A stretch of 5,425 bases of DNA from an uncultured Saprospiraceae bacterium (GCA_937921525.1 CAKZUM010000652.1:1-5425), one strand, 5' to 3'. Counted from the first letter of the stretch, positions 1 through 5,421 are shown. A program made the numbers and translations. Notes: a model not told the origin generated them from the sequence alone.

Positions 1-1160
1 GGTGTTTTAAAAGACTCATTATAAATGAAACGCTTGTCAAACCAACCATGTTCTCCTAAATAAAAACCTTGATCGGAAGTATATACCACAATCGTATTGT
101 CTTCTAAATTATTCTCTTTAAGATAATCCAATACCTCCCCAACGCCATCATCTACCGCTGCAATAGATCCACAGTAATCTTGCATATATCGTTGGTATCG
201 CCATTTCATTTTGTCTTCATCTGTCATGCTTGGATATAGCTTTTTAAATTCCTCAATCATAGGGCCATATACTGCATCCCACTTCGCTCGTTGGTCGGGT
301 GTCAATCGACCCACTTCTCTTTGAAAAGCATGTTTATCCCAGCTTGGGCGATCATCCCAGCTAGGCGTTCCTGGTATACCCAACTCCTCCATTACTTCTG
401 GTGTAATCTTAGAATCTCCTGCCCAATTCATATGAGTAAGCAAATTCATTTCGGCTTGTTTGGCGGCACTCCCTCTACCTTCATAATCATCAAATAGGGT
501 AGCGGGTTCTGGAAATGTCTTTTTGATATATTCTTTAAAATGTCTTTCAGGTGGTAGCCATTCTCTATGTGGTGCTTTGTGTAAATACATTAGCAAAAAA
601 GGCTGATCTTCTTTTCGATCATTTTTTAACCAGTTTAAAGTATGGTCAGTAATAAGGTCGGTCGTGTAGCCTTCCATTCTGATTTTCCCTTCTTTTTTCG
701 TAATAAAATCTGGGTTGTAGTAAGTACCTTGTCCGGGCAATATTTTAAACTCATCAAAACCTTTCGGATTATTTCCGAAATGTAATTTTCCAAACATAGC
801 CGTCTGATAACCTGCATCATGGAATAATTGAGGAAAGGTCATATTAGTCGTATCAAATGGAAATCGATTATCAATTTTTCCATTCAGATGGCTATGCTTC
901 CCCGTAAGGATAACGGCCCTAGAAGGCGCACAAATAGAGTTAGTAACACAGGCATTGGTAAACAACATTCCTTCCTTGGCAATCCGATCAATATTGGGCG
1001 TTTCCATCAAATGATCGGTATACGCACTCACTGCTTGGTAAGCATGATCGTCCGACATAATGAAGAGAATATTGGGGCGTTTCTTTTCTGTTTCTTTGGG
1101 GGCGGTGGAACAGCTAGTTATCAATAGAATTAGTAATGAGTAATGGAGTAAGCGTTGCAT
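1..1160 (-). CDS. S1-family sulfatase, lipoprotein, probable N-acetylglucosamine-6-sulfatase-like (partial, C-terminus off window)
   Basis: This encodes a sulfatase that hydrolyses sulfate esters, probably on sugars. The frame is open from ATG at 1160 to the left edge (386 codons). Residues 1-17 are a short lipoprotein signal ending in the lipobox ITSC, so Cys17 would be lipidated and the enzyme would act in the periplasm or at the outer membrane. The fold begins with RPNILFIMSDDH (calcium ligands D37, D38). The formylglycine motif CAPSR has Cys77 as the residue to be oxidised, followed by TGKHSHLNG. GKLHFG gives Lys125 and His127, HKAPH gives His194 and His198, and SDQG (D363, Q364) supplies late metal ligands. 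From memory, FPEPATLFDDYEGRG and the HKAPHREW region resemble the S1_11 subfamily (Bacteroides N-acetylglucosamine-6-sulfatase). About 130-150 C-terminal residues are missing because the window ends. A formylglycine-generating enzyme must be encoded elsewhere. The family call is firm; the substrate is inferred. Confidence 0.93.
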   Translation of the reverse strand, partial: MQRLLHYSLLILLITSCSTAPKETEKKRPNILFIMSDDHAYQAVSAYTDHLMETPNIDRIAKEGMLFTNACVTNSICAPSRAVILTGKHSHLNGKIDNRFPFDTTNMTFPQLFHDAGYQTAMFGKLHFGNNPKGFDEFKILPGQGTYYNPDFITKKEGKIRMEGYTTDLITDHTLNWLKNDRKEDQPFLLMYLHKAPHREWLPPERHFKEYIKKTFPEPATLFDDYEGRGSAAKQAEMNLLTHMNWAGDSKITPEVMEELGIPGTPSWDDRPSWDKHAFQREVGRLTPDQRAKWDAVYGPMIEEFKKLYPSMTDEDKMKWRYQRYMQDYCGSIAAVDDGVGEVLDYLKENNLEDNTIVVYTSDQGFYLGEHGWFDKRFIYNESFKT

Positions 1161-1168
1161 GATGTTGG

Positions 1169-1178
1169 TTTTTTTTTT
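1169..1178. repeat. Homopolymer run of 10 T (A on the coding strand)
   Basis: A run of ten T on the plus strand fills half of the 20-nt gap between the hypothetical gene and the sulfatase start. On the transcript it is an A-rich tract just before the sulfatase AUG, which fits the A-rich, Shine-Dalgarno-free initiation regions usual in Bacteroidota. It could also be a slippage-prone site, but it lies outside the coding frames. Confidence 0.6.
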
Positions 1179-1180
1179 GT

Positions 1181-1927
1181 TTAAGAGGCTTCAGGAATTG
1201 GGCGATCTATAATACCTAAATGGTTTTCGATTTCTTGTTCTAGATATCTTGCTTTAGAGCGAGTGTCAAAAGAAGCTAGACGAATATGTCTTTGCCCCTT
1301 TACACTATTGATGAGAAGATAAACAGAATGATAATTTGTATCAGCCTCTTTTTTGATATATAATTGATCGATTTCTTGCACAGAGTAGACTATATCTTTT
1401 GACCAATTTTTAGGATATTTTTTTATCGTAAACTTTTCTTGATCTATATTCAAACTTGTTTTAGTTCGAATCGAAATAAATAAAAAATTTATGATACTTA
1501 GAATCAATAGACCAATTGGAACTAATAAAGAAGTACCATCCATAAATGAAATTATAGAGGTGTATCCTCCAAATAAGAATAAAGTAAGGGCAATGAGAAT
1601 AGATACAAGATTAGGTGCTTCTATAAAAGTAAAATCCAACTCCCCTTTATACCGAAAAATATCAATTCCCACAGGTCGATGAAACAGTGTTTTTTCTATA
1701 GAATTATTATTAATCCCAGAATGTTGACGAAGACTATTAATTTCATTTTGGATAGGGAACAACACATTGCATTGTGTACACTTTGCCACTTTATCGTGTA
1801 TATTCATATCTGCGGCAGCAGTTGGGCTATTGCAGGAAGGGCAGGAAACCTCTATATAATCTTTTGGTAAGTCTATTGTTAGTTCGGGAAGTTTTACTTT
1901 GTGGAGTGTGTCGGGTGTTTTCTTCAT
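1181..1927 (-). CDS. Hypothetical membrane protein with zinc-ribbon-like N-terminus
   Basis: I do not recognise a named family for this 248-residue protein. Residues 28-54 hold two CxxC pairs (C29/C32 and C50/C53) about 17 residues apart, the layout of a small zinc ribbon. Two hydrophobic segments follow at about 107-127 and 133-153, separated by a short loop, so both soluble parts should lie on the same side, presumably the cytoplasm. Residues about 155-240 are soluble and look like alternating strands ending in a helix (RSKARYLEQEIENHLG), perhaps a PH-like domain, which is a guess from pattern. There is no signal peptide. The ATG at 1927 is the only reasonable start. The gene ends 20 nt before the sulfatase ATG on the same strand, so the two are probably co-transcribed, but nothing in the protein itself indicates a role in sulfated-glycan use. 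Confidence 0.85.
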   Translation of the reverse strand: MKKTPDTLHKVKLPELTIDLPKDYIEVSCPSCNSPTAAADMNIHDKVAKCTQCNVLFPIQNEINSLRQHSGINNNSIEKTLFHRPVGIDIFRYKGELDFTFIEAPNLVSILIALTLFLFGGYTSIISFMDGTSLLVPIGLLILSIINFLFISIRTKTSLNIDQEKFTIKKYPKNWSKDIVYSVQEIDQLYIKKEADTNYHSVYLLINSVKGQRHIRLASFDTRSKARYLEQEIENHLGIIDRPIPEAS

Positions 1928-1928
1928 G

Positions 1929-1949
1929 CCTTTGAGTTTAGACTAAAGG
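1929..1949 (-). promoter_or_regulatory. Small hairpin abutting the start codon of the 1181-1927 gene
   Basis: In the transcript, CCUUUAGU pairs with ACU-c-AAAGG around a four-base loop (CUAA), with one bulged base. The structure ends one nucleotide before the AUG at 1927. A stem in this position could lower or regulate initiation. It is short and could be chance. Confidence 0.3.
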
Positions 1950-1971
1950 TAGCAGAAAATTTAGGCTTAGA

Positions 1972-1979
1972 CAAAAATA
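1972..1979 (-). promoter_or_regulatory. Candidate Bacteroidota -7 box for the 1181-1927 gene
   Basis: Read on the minus strand this is TATTTTTG, an exact match to the Bacteroidota -7 consensus TAnnTTTG. It lies 45 nt upstream of the ATG at 1927 and just after the hairpin that closes the sucP unit, so it is well placed to start the hypothetical-protein and sulfatase transcript. No TTTG is found at the usual ~19-nt spacing upstream (the nearest is 29 nt away), so the call rests on one box. Confidence 0.4.
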
Positions 1980-1993
1980 GTTGCTTGTTTTTT

Positions 1994-2026
1994 AAGTTTA
2001 CTAAACCTCAAAGGTTTAGTAAACTT
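1994..2026. terminator. Perfect 15-bp inverted repeat with 3-nt loop, probable transcript end of sucP
   Basis: AAGTTTACTAAACCT (1994-2008) and its exact reverse complement (2012-2026) flank a CAA loop. The hairpin begins 18 nt beyond the sucP stop codon, where a terminator is expected. It is not a classical intrinsic terminator: on the minus strand it is followed by an A-rich stretch, and the T run (1988-1993) lies on its other side. It may act as a 3'-end stabiliser or be a copy of a dispersed palindrome. Confidence 0.55.
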
Positions 2027-2044
2027 ACTCACAATCAAAAAACA

Positions 2045-3499
2045 TTATCCCACACTACTCATTTCTTTTTGCTCTGAATGATTGATACTCATTTTCATAA
2101 CTTCTAAATCAATAATCAACTCAGCCATATCTTTATCATTCCGCCATTCAATATGCAGTATAGATGCTTTAGATTCCCGCAAAGTAAATTCCCCATCAAA
2201 GGCAGGATGGTTATTTCTTAGCAGCATCAGTTGCTTCAGCTTTTGGATCAATGGTCTTTCTAGATGCGTATTAATTTCCTCAGGCGTATAGTAATGGCGA
2301 TTAATATCCCGACCAACATTTGTCTTTGCCAATAATTCCATATCGTTCTCTCCTGCAAACAGACCTACATAATAAACTTGTGGTATACCAGGTACAAAAA
2401 ACTGAATCGCTCTAGCCATCAAGTAAGCCTCCTCATCTCTGCCTAAGGCATCAAAGTAAGTACAATTGACTTGGTATAAATCCAAATTCGAGGCAGCTTT
2501 GCCTGTCGCTTTTAGACTCTCTCCTTTACTATTGAGGTGCATTTGCTCCACGATTTTATCGAGTATCTCATCTTCTATCAATCCAGCTTGCCCATTTTCG
2601 GAGGCAACATCGACAATGCCTATGCCATCATGTGTATCCAAAACAGAGATCGCATTTCTAGGGCTGACGGCTAACCACTTTTTTAGACTAGTTGTATTTT
2701 TATTAAACAGCGTATCTAAGACCAACACAGGAAGTGCGAAATCATATACGTAATCTACCCGCTTAGCAATCTCAATTTGGGTCTTATAGTAGGAATGAAT
2801 TTCAACTAAAACTTCTATACCTCTTGCTTTTGCTTGTTCCGCCAAGGCATCGATGAATTCAAAAGTTTCATCAATCATAAAGCAAGACGTACCTTGTTTT
2901 TTTATGGCATATCCAGCAGCATCTAAACGAATCATTTTAATGCCTCCTTTTTGAAAAGTATCTAAAATACCTTCTAGATACTTTTGTCCCATTTTACTAT
3001 TGACATCAATGTCTATTTGATTGCTAGTAAAGGTAGTCCACATCAATTTACTAGTTCCATCTTTTAATTTAAACATAGTAAAAGGAAGACTTGGACGGGG
3101 TCTGTAGATCGCTAAAATATCTGCTTCAGTAGCACCATTTGGAAAAGCCGTATCATAGCTTAAAAACAAAGACGCATATTCAGAAGCCTTTCCCTTTTCT
3201 AAATAGTCCTGAAATTGAATAGACTGAGCAGATACATGATTGACGATGACATCCGCCATAATATCTACTTCATTACTCAGTTCTTTTAGATCCCCCCAGT
3301 CCCCTAATCTCGGGTCAATTAGCTCATGATTGATTGGATCAAAGCCAGCATCTTCTCCATCTATAGGATAATAAAACGGGAGTATATGTAACCCACCAAA
3401 CAGGCCCTTCAACTGGTGTTGGAATAGGTGTTTTAAATCGTTTAAATGCTTACATCCCAATCTGTCTACATAGGTAATTAACTGAACCTGATTTTTCAT
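2045..3499 (-). CDS. sucP: Sucrose phosphorylase (GH13 subfamily 18)
   Basis: This cytoplasmic enzyme (also called gtfA) converts sucrose and phosphate to alpha-D-glucose 1-phosphate and fructose, saving one ATP compared with hydrolysis. I chose ATG at 3499 (484 residues) because MKNQVQLITYVDRLG aligns with the N-terminus of known sucrose phosphorylases; an in-frame TTG at 3523 would add eight unconserved residues. From this start, the nucleophile is D193 (IRLDAAGY), the acid/base E233 (LVEIHSYYK) and the transition-state stabiliser D291 (LDTHDGIG), each one residue beyond the Bifidobacterium adolescentis numbering I recall. D50, H88, the loop YRPRPSLPFT and LDLYQVN (D340, Y342, Q343) are also typical. 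The last favours sucrose over sucrose 6'-phosphate, although glucosylglycerol or glucosylglycerate activity is not excluded. There is no signal peptide. The family's usual length is about 490-505 residues, so the gene is complete. No sucrose transporter or fructokinase is adjacent. Confidence 0.95.
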   Translation of the reverse strand: MKNQVQLITYVDRLGCKHLNDLKHLFQHQLKGLFGGLHILPFYYPIDGEDAGFDPINHELIDPRLGDWGDLKELSNEVDIMADVIVNHVSAQSIQFQDYLEKGKASEYASLFLSYDTAFPNGATEADILAIYRPRPSLPFTMFKLKDGTSKLMWTTFTSNQIDIDVNSKMGQKYLEGILDTFQKGGIKMIRLDAAGYAIKKQGTSCFMIDETFEFIDALAEQAKARGIEVLVEIHSYYKTQIEIAKRVDYVYDFALPVLVLDTLFNKNTTSLKKWLAVSPRNAISVLDTHDGIGIVDVASENGQAGLIEDEILDKIVEQMHLNSKGESLKATGKAASNLDLYQVNCTYFDALGRDEEAYLMARAIQFFVPGIPQVYYVGLFAGENDMELLAKTNVGRDINRHYYTPEEINTHLERPLIQKLKQLMLLRNNHPAFDGEFTLRESKASILHIEWRNDKDMAELIIDLEVMKMSINHSEQKEMSSVG

Positions 3500-3557
3500 C
3501 TGTCTTACGTGATTTCTTAGCAATGAATAAAGAGGACGAAGATACGGAGGAAATGAT

Positions 3558-3597
3558 AAAAAAAGACTACGATATTCTCTACTTCCTATCGTAGTCT
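3558..3597 (-). terminator. Intrinsic terminator in the sucP leader (possible attenuator)
   Basis: On the minus strand, AGACTACGATA (3597-3587) pairs perfectly with TATCGTAGTCT (3574-3564) around a 12-nt loop, followed at once by a T run (seven T in total, counting the last base of the stem). This is a canonical rho-independent terminator in the same direction as sucP, 65 nt before its ATG. No gene on this strand precedes it in the window, so it would end either a short leader transcript of sucP or an unannotated small RNA. On the plus strand there is no T run after the stem. Confidence 0.7.
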
Positions 3598-3629
3598 CTA
3601 AATCATTAGTAAAAGTGAAAAAAATATAC

Positions 3630-3649
3630 TATTTTAAGTAGTTAAAATA
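3630..3649. repeat. AT-rich 8-bp hairpin in the sucP upstream region
   Basis: TATTTTAA and TTAAAATA flank a GTAG loop. The stem is purely A-T and weak. It lies between the putative operator and the leader terminator, so if sucP transcripts start upstream it would be part of the leader RNA. Confidence 0.35.
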
Positions 3650-3723
3650 ATATCGAAAGCAATATATAATTCTATTTTTTGAATATAAAACATGGGAAAT
3701 ACAAATTATTTTCTCTTTTTACA

Positions 3724-3733
3724 CAAACGTTTG
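3724..3733. promoter_or_regulatory. Candidate LacI/GalR-family operator upstream of sucP
   Basis: CAAACGTTTG is a perfect 10-bp palindrome with the central CG and AAACGTTT core typical of LacI/GalR-family operators. It lies 225 nt upstream of the sucP ATG, in an AT-rich stretch. On the minus strand its TTTG is 15 nt before TAATTTG (3708-3702), a one-base-short variant of the -7 box, so a repressor there would overlap a possible sucP promoter. LacI-type regulators commonly control sugar genes; no regulator gene is in this window. A 10-bp palindrome may also be coincidental. Confidence 0.35.
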
Positions 3734-3827
3734 CACAATTGATTGCGGTTAGTAATTTTTTTTTCATTCCTTATTCCTTAGTAATGAGGAGATAATAAAT
3801 GTACGTTCTTGGGTAGCTTATTTTTTT

Positions 3828-3917
3828 CTTAGTTTTCTCTTGAAAGCGGGAGTATTGTTGATACTATGACCGATCCTGCCTGCGTGCCTTGGCAGGCAGG
3901 TTCAAGAGGAAAATAAG
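3828..3917. ncRNA. Three-way-junction-like fold, possible structured RNA or palindromic element
   Basis: Positions 3828-3844 and 3901-3917 are complementary without gaps at 15 of 17 positions, with one more G-U pair if read on the plus strand. Inside are a 5-bp hairpin (AGTAT/ATACT, 3851-3865) and a strong GC hairpin at 3875-3900, where CCTGCC and TGCC pair with GGCAGG and GGCA around TT. The fold is embedded in AT-rich DNA. I do not recognise a known RNA family, and the strand is not settled. Confidence 0.4.
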
Positions 3918-3930
3918 ATGAATGAGCGAA

Positions 3931-4001
3931 CCCGTAGGGTGAATGTCTTAAGACATTCAAGCAAATGAACCGCAAAGCGGACGGGCTGGCAAGAAACAGC
4001 C
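3931..4001. repeat. Cluster of small hairpins including a 20-bp perfect palindrome
   Basis: Directly after the folded element come CCC-GTA-GGG (3931-3939), a 20-bp perfect palindrome centred on CTTAAG (3940-3959), CCGC-AAA-GCGG (3970-3980) and GGCTG/CAGCC with an 8-nt loop (3984-4001). Four tandem hairpins in 71 bp are unlikely to be coding. They may form one unit with the preceding fold, like the palindromic intergenic elements of many bacteria. Confidence 0.5.
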
Positions 4002-4066
4002 AAGAGTTTATAGTTATTATTTCGTCGTTACTTATTCTCTAGTGCATAGCTATTAATGAATAACAA

Positions 4067-4077
4067 GTGTCCGACAC
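4067..4077. repeat. Short imperfect palindrome GTGTCCGACAC
   Basis: The 11-bp sequence is symmetrical around its central base and is followed by CTTTT. Similar AAGTGTC/GACACTT palindromes are, as I recall, frequent in Bacteroidota intergenic DNA. As RNA the stem is only four base pairs, so a terminator role is doubtful. Confidence 0.25.
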
Positions 4078-4136
4078 CTTTTCTCAAAGTACTCTTTTTT
4101 CAGTAAAGCCTTGTAATAAATTTTGAATTATCTCTC

Positions 4137-4167
4137 TTGTGAAAATCGAGACTTTCAGTTAGTTTTG
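4137..4167 (+). promoter_or_regulatory. Bacteroidota-type promoter for the 4228-4737 gene
   Basis: TAGTTTTG (4160-4167) matches the -7 consensus TAnnTTTG exactly, and TTG (4137-4139) lies 20 nt upstream, near the usual -33 spacing. Transcription would start around 4173-4176, giving a leader of roughly 50-55 nt before the ATG at 4228. Confidence 0.5.
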
Positions 4168-4227
4168 TCGTCAATTAAGTGAGGACTTAGTTAATATTTT
4201 AAAATTCTAATTGAAATAGGAAAATTT

Positions 4228-4737
4228 ATGTTAAATAGTTTAGATAAGCTAACAACAGAAGAAAAAGACTTAGTAATGAATGCTTTGCCAATCATTACGG
4301 TAATGGTTGCAGCAGCAGATGGAGAAGTGGATGAAAGCGAAACGGGATGGGCCAATAAATTAACAGATATTCGTAGCTATTCTCACGAAGAAGAATTACA
4401 AGCTTATTATGAAAAAGTAAGCGAAAATTTTGATCAGCAAGTTCGTATGATGGTCAAAGATTTACCTGCAAATACAAAAGATGCGGTGCCTGCACTAGCA
4501 GCTACCCTTGCAGGTATGAATGATATATTGCCTAAATTACCACCAACTATATCAGGTCCTTTTCTAAAAAGTATGAAGTCTTTCGCTACGCATATCGCTC
4601 GTGCTTCTGGTGGATTTTTGAAAATTGCAAGTATCAGCAAAGAGGAACAAGCTTTGATTGATTTACCAATGATTACTTTCGTTCCTCCTGTAATTGTGGA
4701 AGAAGAGGAAGAGGAAGATACTACTGCTGACGATTAA
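4228..4737 (+). CDS. Small helical protein with TerB-like motif and acidic C-terminal tail
   Basis: This 169-residue soluble protein has no signal peptide or clear membrane segment. The N-terminal third reads as helix, then AADGEVDESE (residues 29-38), which resembles the acidic AADGxVDxxE motif of TerB/DjlA-type tellurite-resistance domains, known for metal-associated acidic clusters. A TerB domain is about 120-140 residues, so the length fits, but similarity outside the motif is not obvious to me. Residues about 85-135 hold further helices with many Ala, Leu and Pro (LPKLPPTISGPF). The tail is strongly acidic (seven acidic residues in a row at 158-164, ending ADD). The ATG follows a purine-rich AATAGGAAAA stretch and a good promoter. 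It stands alone: no other ter-type genes are nearby, so tellurite resistance should not be inferred. Function is unknown. Confidence 0.85.
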   Translation: MLNSLDKLTTEEKDLVMNALPIITVMVAAADGEVDESETGWANKLTDIRSYSHEEELQAYYEKVSENFDQQVRMMVKDLPANTKDAVPALAATLAGMNDILPKLPPTISGPFLKSMKSFATHIARASGGFLKIASISKEEQALIDLPMITFVPPVIVEEEEEEDTTADD

Positions 4738-4752
4738 ACTGTATGAAAGATC

Positions 4753-4772
4753 AAATTGGCTGACGCCAATTT
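4753..4772 (+). terminator. Hairpin just after the TerB-like gene
   Basis: AAATTGGC and GCCAATTT form an 8-bp stem around a TGAC loop, starting 16 nt after the stop codon. It is followed by ATATTTAA, a weak T-rich stretch. It probably helps end or protect the plus-strand transcript, and is also the left tip of the larger inverted repeat. Confidence 0.5.
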
Positions 4773-4882
4773 ATATTTAATGAACGCAAAGACAGAAGGA
4801 TGCAGCGTTTTTACTTTTCAACAAAAAATCTCTGCAACTCTGCGTCTCTGCGTTCATTTTTTTACTATTGGCGCAAGCCAAT
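4755..4882. repeat. 128-bp long inverted repeat filling the convergent intergenic gap
   Basis: The two halves (4755-4812 and 4825-4882) are complementary without gaps at about 41 of 58 positions. Conservation is in blocks: ATTGGC-N4-GCCAAT hairpins at each end (14/16), an unrelated 8-nt spacer (1/8), AATGAACGCA[A/G]AGAC (14/15), a diverged block (2/7), then TGCAG-N-G-N-TTTT (10/12). On the plus strand the right AACGCA arm is followed by seven T, so the element can serve as a terminator. It may be a palindromic repeat unit or a miniature mobile element remnant. The CTCTGCGTCTCTGCGTT stretch resembles repeats I recall from other Bacteroidota and cyanobacteria. Confidence 0.75.
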
Positions 4883-4883
4883 A
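4866..4883. terminator. 7-bp hairpin with GCAA tetraloop downstream of aroK
   Basis: TATTGGC and GCCAATA flank a GCAA loop, a GNRA-type tetraloop on the plus strand. It begins 13 nt beyond the aroK stop. No T run follows on the minus strand, so for aroK it would be a 3'-end stabiliser rather than a full intrinsic terminator. It forms the right tip of the inverted repeat. Confidence 0.4.
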
Positions 4884-4896
4884 CAAACTACTAAGT

Positions 4897-5421
4897 TCAC
4901 AATCTCAAATACTCCATCAACTCCTCCACACCTTCTTCCCCTGTTTGGTATTCAAAAATAATCTGTGCTTGCTCATAATAAGCCGCTCTCTCCGCTAATT
5001 TAGTATCTATAAATTCAGCTAATTCCTCTTTAGATTTTCCAGCCAATAAAGGCCGATGCGCTGTTTCTTTTTGCAAACGCTCTACCAGAATAACCGTTGG
5101 TGTTTTTAGATAAATCGTCTGTCCACTCACATCCATCCATTCCATATTGTCATAAAAACAAGGACAGCCGCCACCTGTAGCAATAACTGTTTTCTCAAAA
5201 TCTCCACTTGCCGTTAGATAATCTCTTTCTAATTTTCTAAAAGCCCCTTCCCCATCTTCTCTAAAAATTTGAGAAATAGTTTTACCTTCTTTAGCTTCTA
5301 GATAGGCATCCATATCTATAAAATCATATTGCAATCGCTTGGCTAGTAATTTGCCGAGGTAGCTTTTGCCACAGCCCATGAAACCGATTAGGTAGATGTT
5401 GGTTGGTTGAGTCTTACTCAT
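4897..5421 (-). CDS. aroK: Shikimate kinase
   Basis: The enzyme phosphorylates shikimate at the 3-hydroxyl with ATP, the fifth step of the shikimate pathway to chorismate and the aromatic amino acids, in the cytoplasm. All hallmark elements are present in the 174 residues: Walker A GFMGCGKS (13-20), the shikimate-binding DxD pair D36/D38 (FIDMDAYLE), R62 in FRKLE, the GGG motif (83-85), the lid arginine R123 in HRPLL, and R145 in ERAAYYEQA. Length is typical (about 165-180). The ATG at 5421 gives the normal N-terminus; only four upstream bases are visible, so its promoter and upstream neighbour are unknown. It converges on the TerB-like gene with a palindrome-filled gap of about 160 bp between them. 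Confidence 0.97.
   Translation of the reverse strand: MSKTQPTNIYLIGFMGCGKSYLGKLLAKRLQYDFIDMDAYLEAKEGKTISQIFREDGEGAFRKLERDYLTASGDFEKTVIATGGGCPCFYDNMEWMDVSGQTIYLKTPTVILVERLQKETAHRPLLAGKSKEELAEFIDTKLAERAAYYEQAQIIFEYQTGEEGVEELMEYLRL

Larger units (their letters stand above)
3500..4227. other. 728-bp non-coding region between divergent sucP and the TerB-like gene
   Basis: I find no credible protein-coding gene here; the open frames are a few to a few tens of codons. From left to right it holds a sense terminator for minus-strand transcripts, a very AT-rich stretch (3601-3720, about 17% GC by hand count), a LacI-type palindrome, a GC-richer folded island (3828-4001; 3841-3900 is 55% GC) and a promoter facing the plus-strand gene. 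Because it separates divergent genes it probably carries both promoters. Confidence 0.7.

Noticed and set aside
828..1127. Open frame of 99 codons on the plus strand
   Set aside because: It is antisense to the sulfatase, whose catalytic motifs (CAPSR, SDDH, GKLHFG) are encoded across the same bases; the plus-strand product has no recognisable features.
1..1160. Possibility that the sulfatase is a pseudogene because it has no stop codon
   Set aside because: The frame is intact with all visible active-site residues; it simply continues past the window edge.
2466..2753. Open frame of 95 codons on the plus strand
   Set aside because: It lies wholly antisense to the conserved catalytic part of sucrose phosphorylase and its translation looks like a shadow product.
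3500..3523. In-frame TTG giving an eight-residue N-terminal extension of sucrose phosphorylase
   Set aside because: The extension is not part of the family, and the ATG at 3499 matches the conserved N-terminus and catalytic numbering.
3918..3968. 16-codon open frame in the structured island
   Set aside because: It is very short and runs through hairpins and a perfect palindrome, so the sequence is better explained by structure than by coding.
3500..4227. CRISPR array, tRNA or known housekeeping RNA in the long gap
   Set aside because: There are no regularly spaced direct repeats, no cloverleaf with CCA-type end and no hallmark sequences of tmRNA, RNase P RNA or SRP RNA.
4756..4998. Open frame of 80 codons on the plus strand
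   Set aside because: It is made of the inverted repeat and the antisense of the aroK 3' end; its start lies inside a hairpin.
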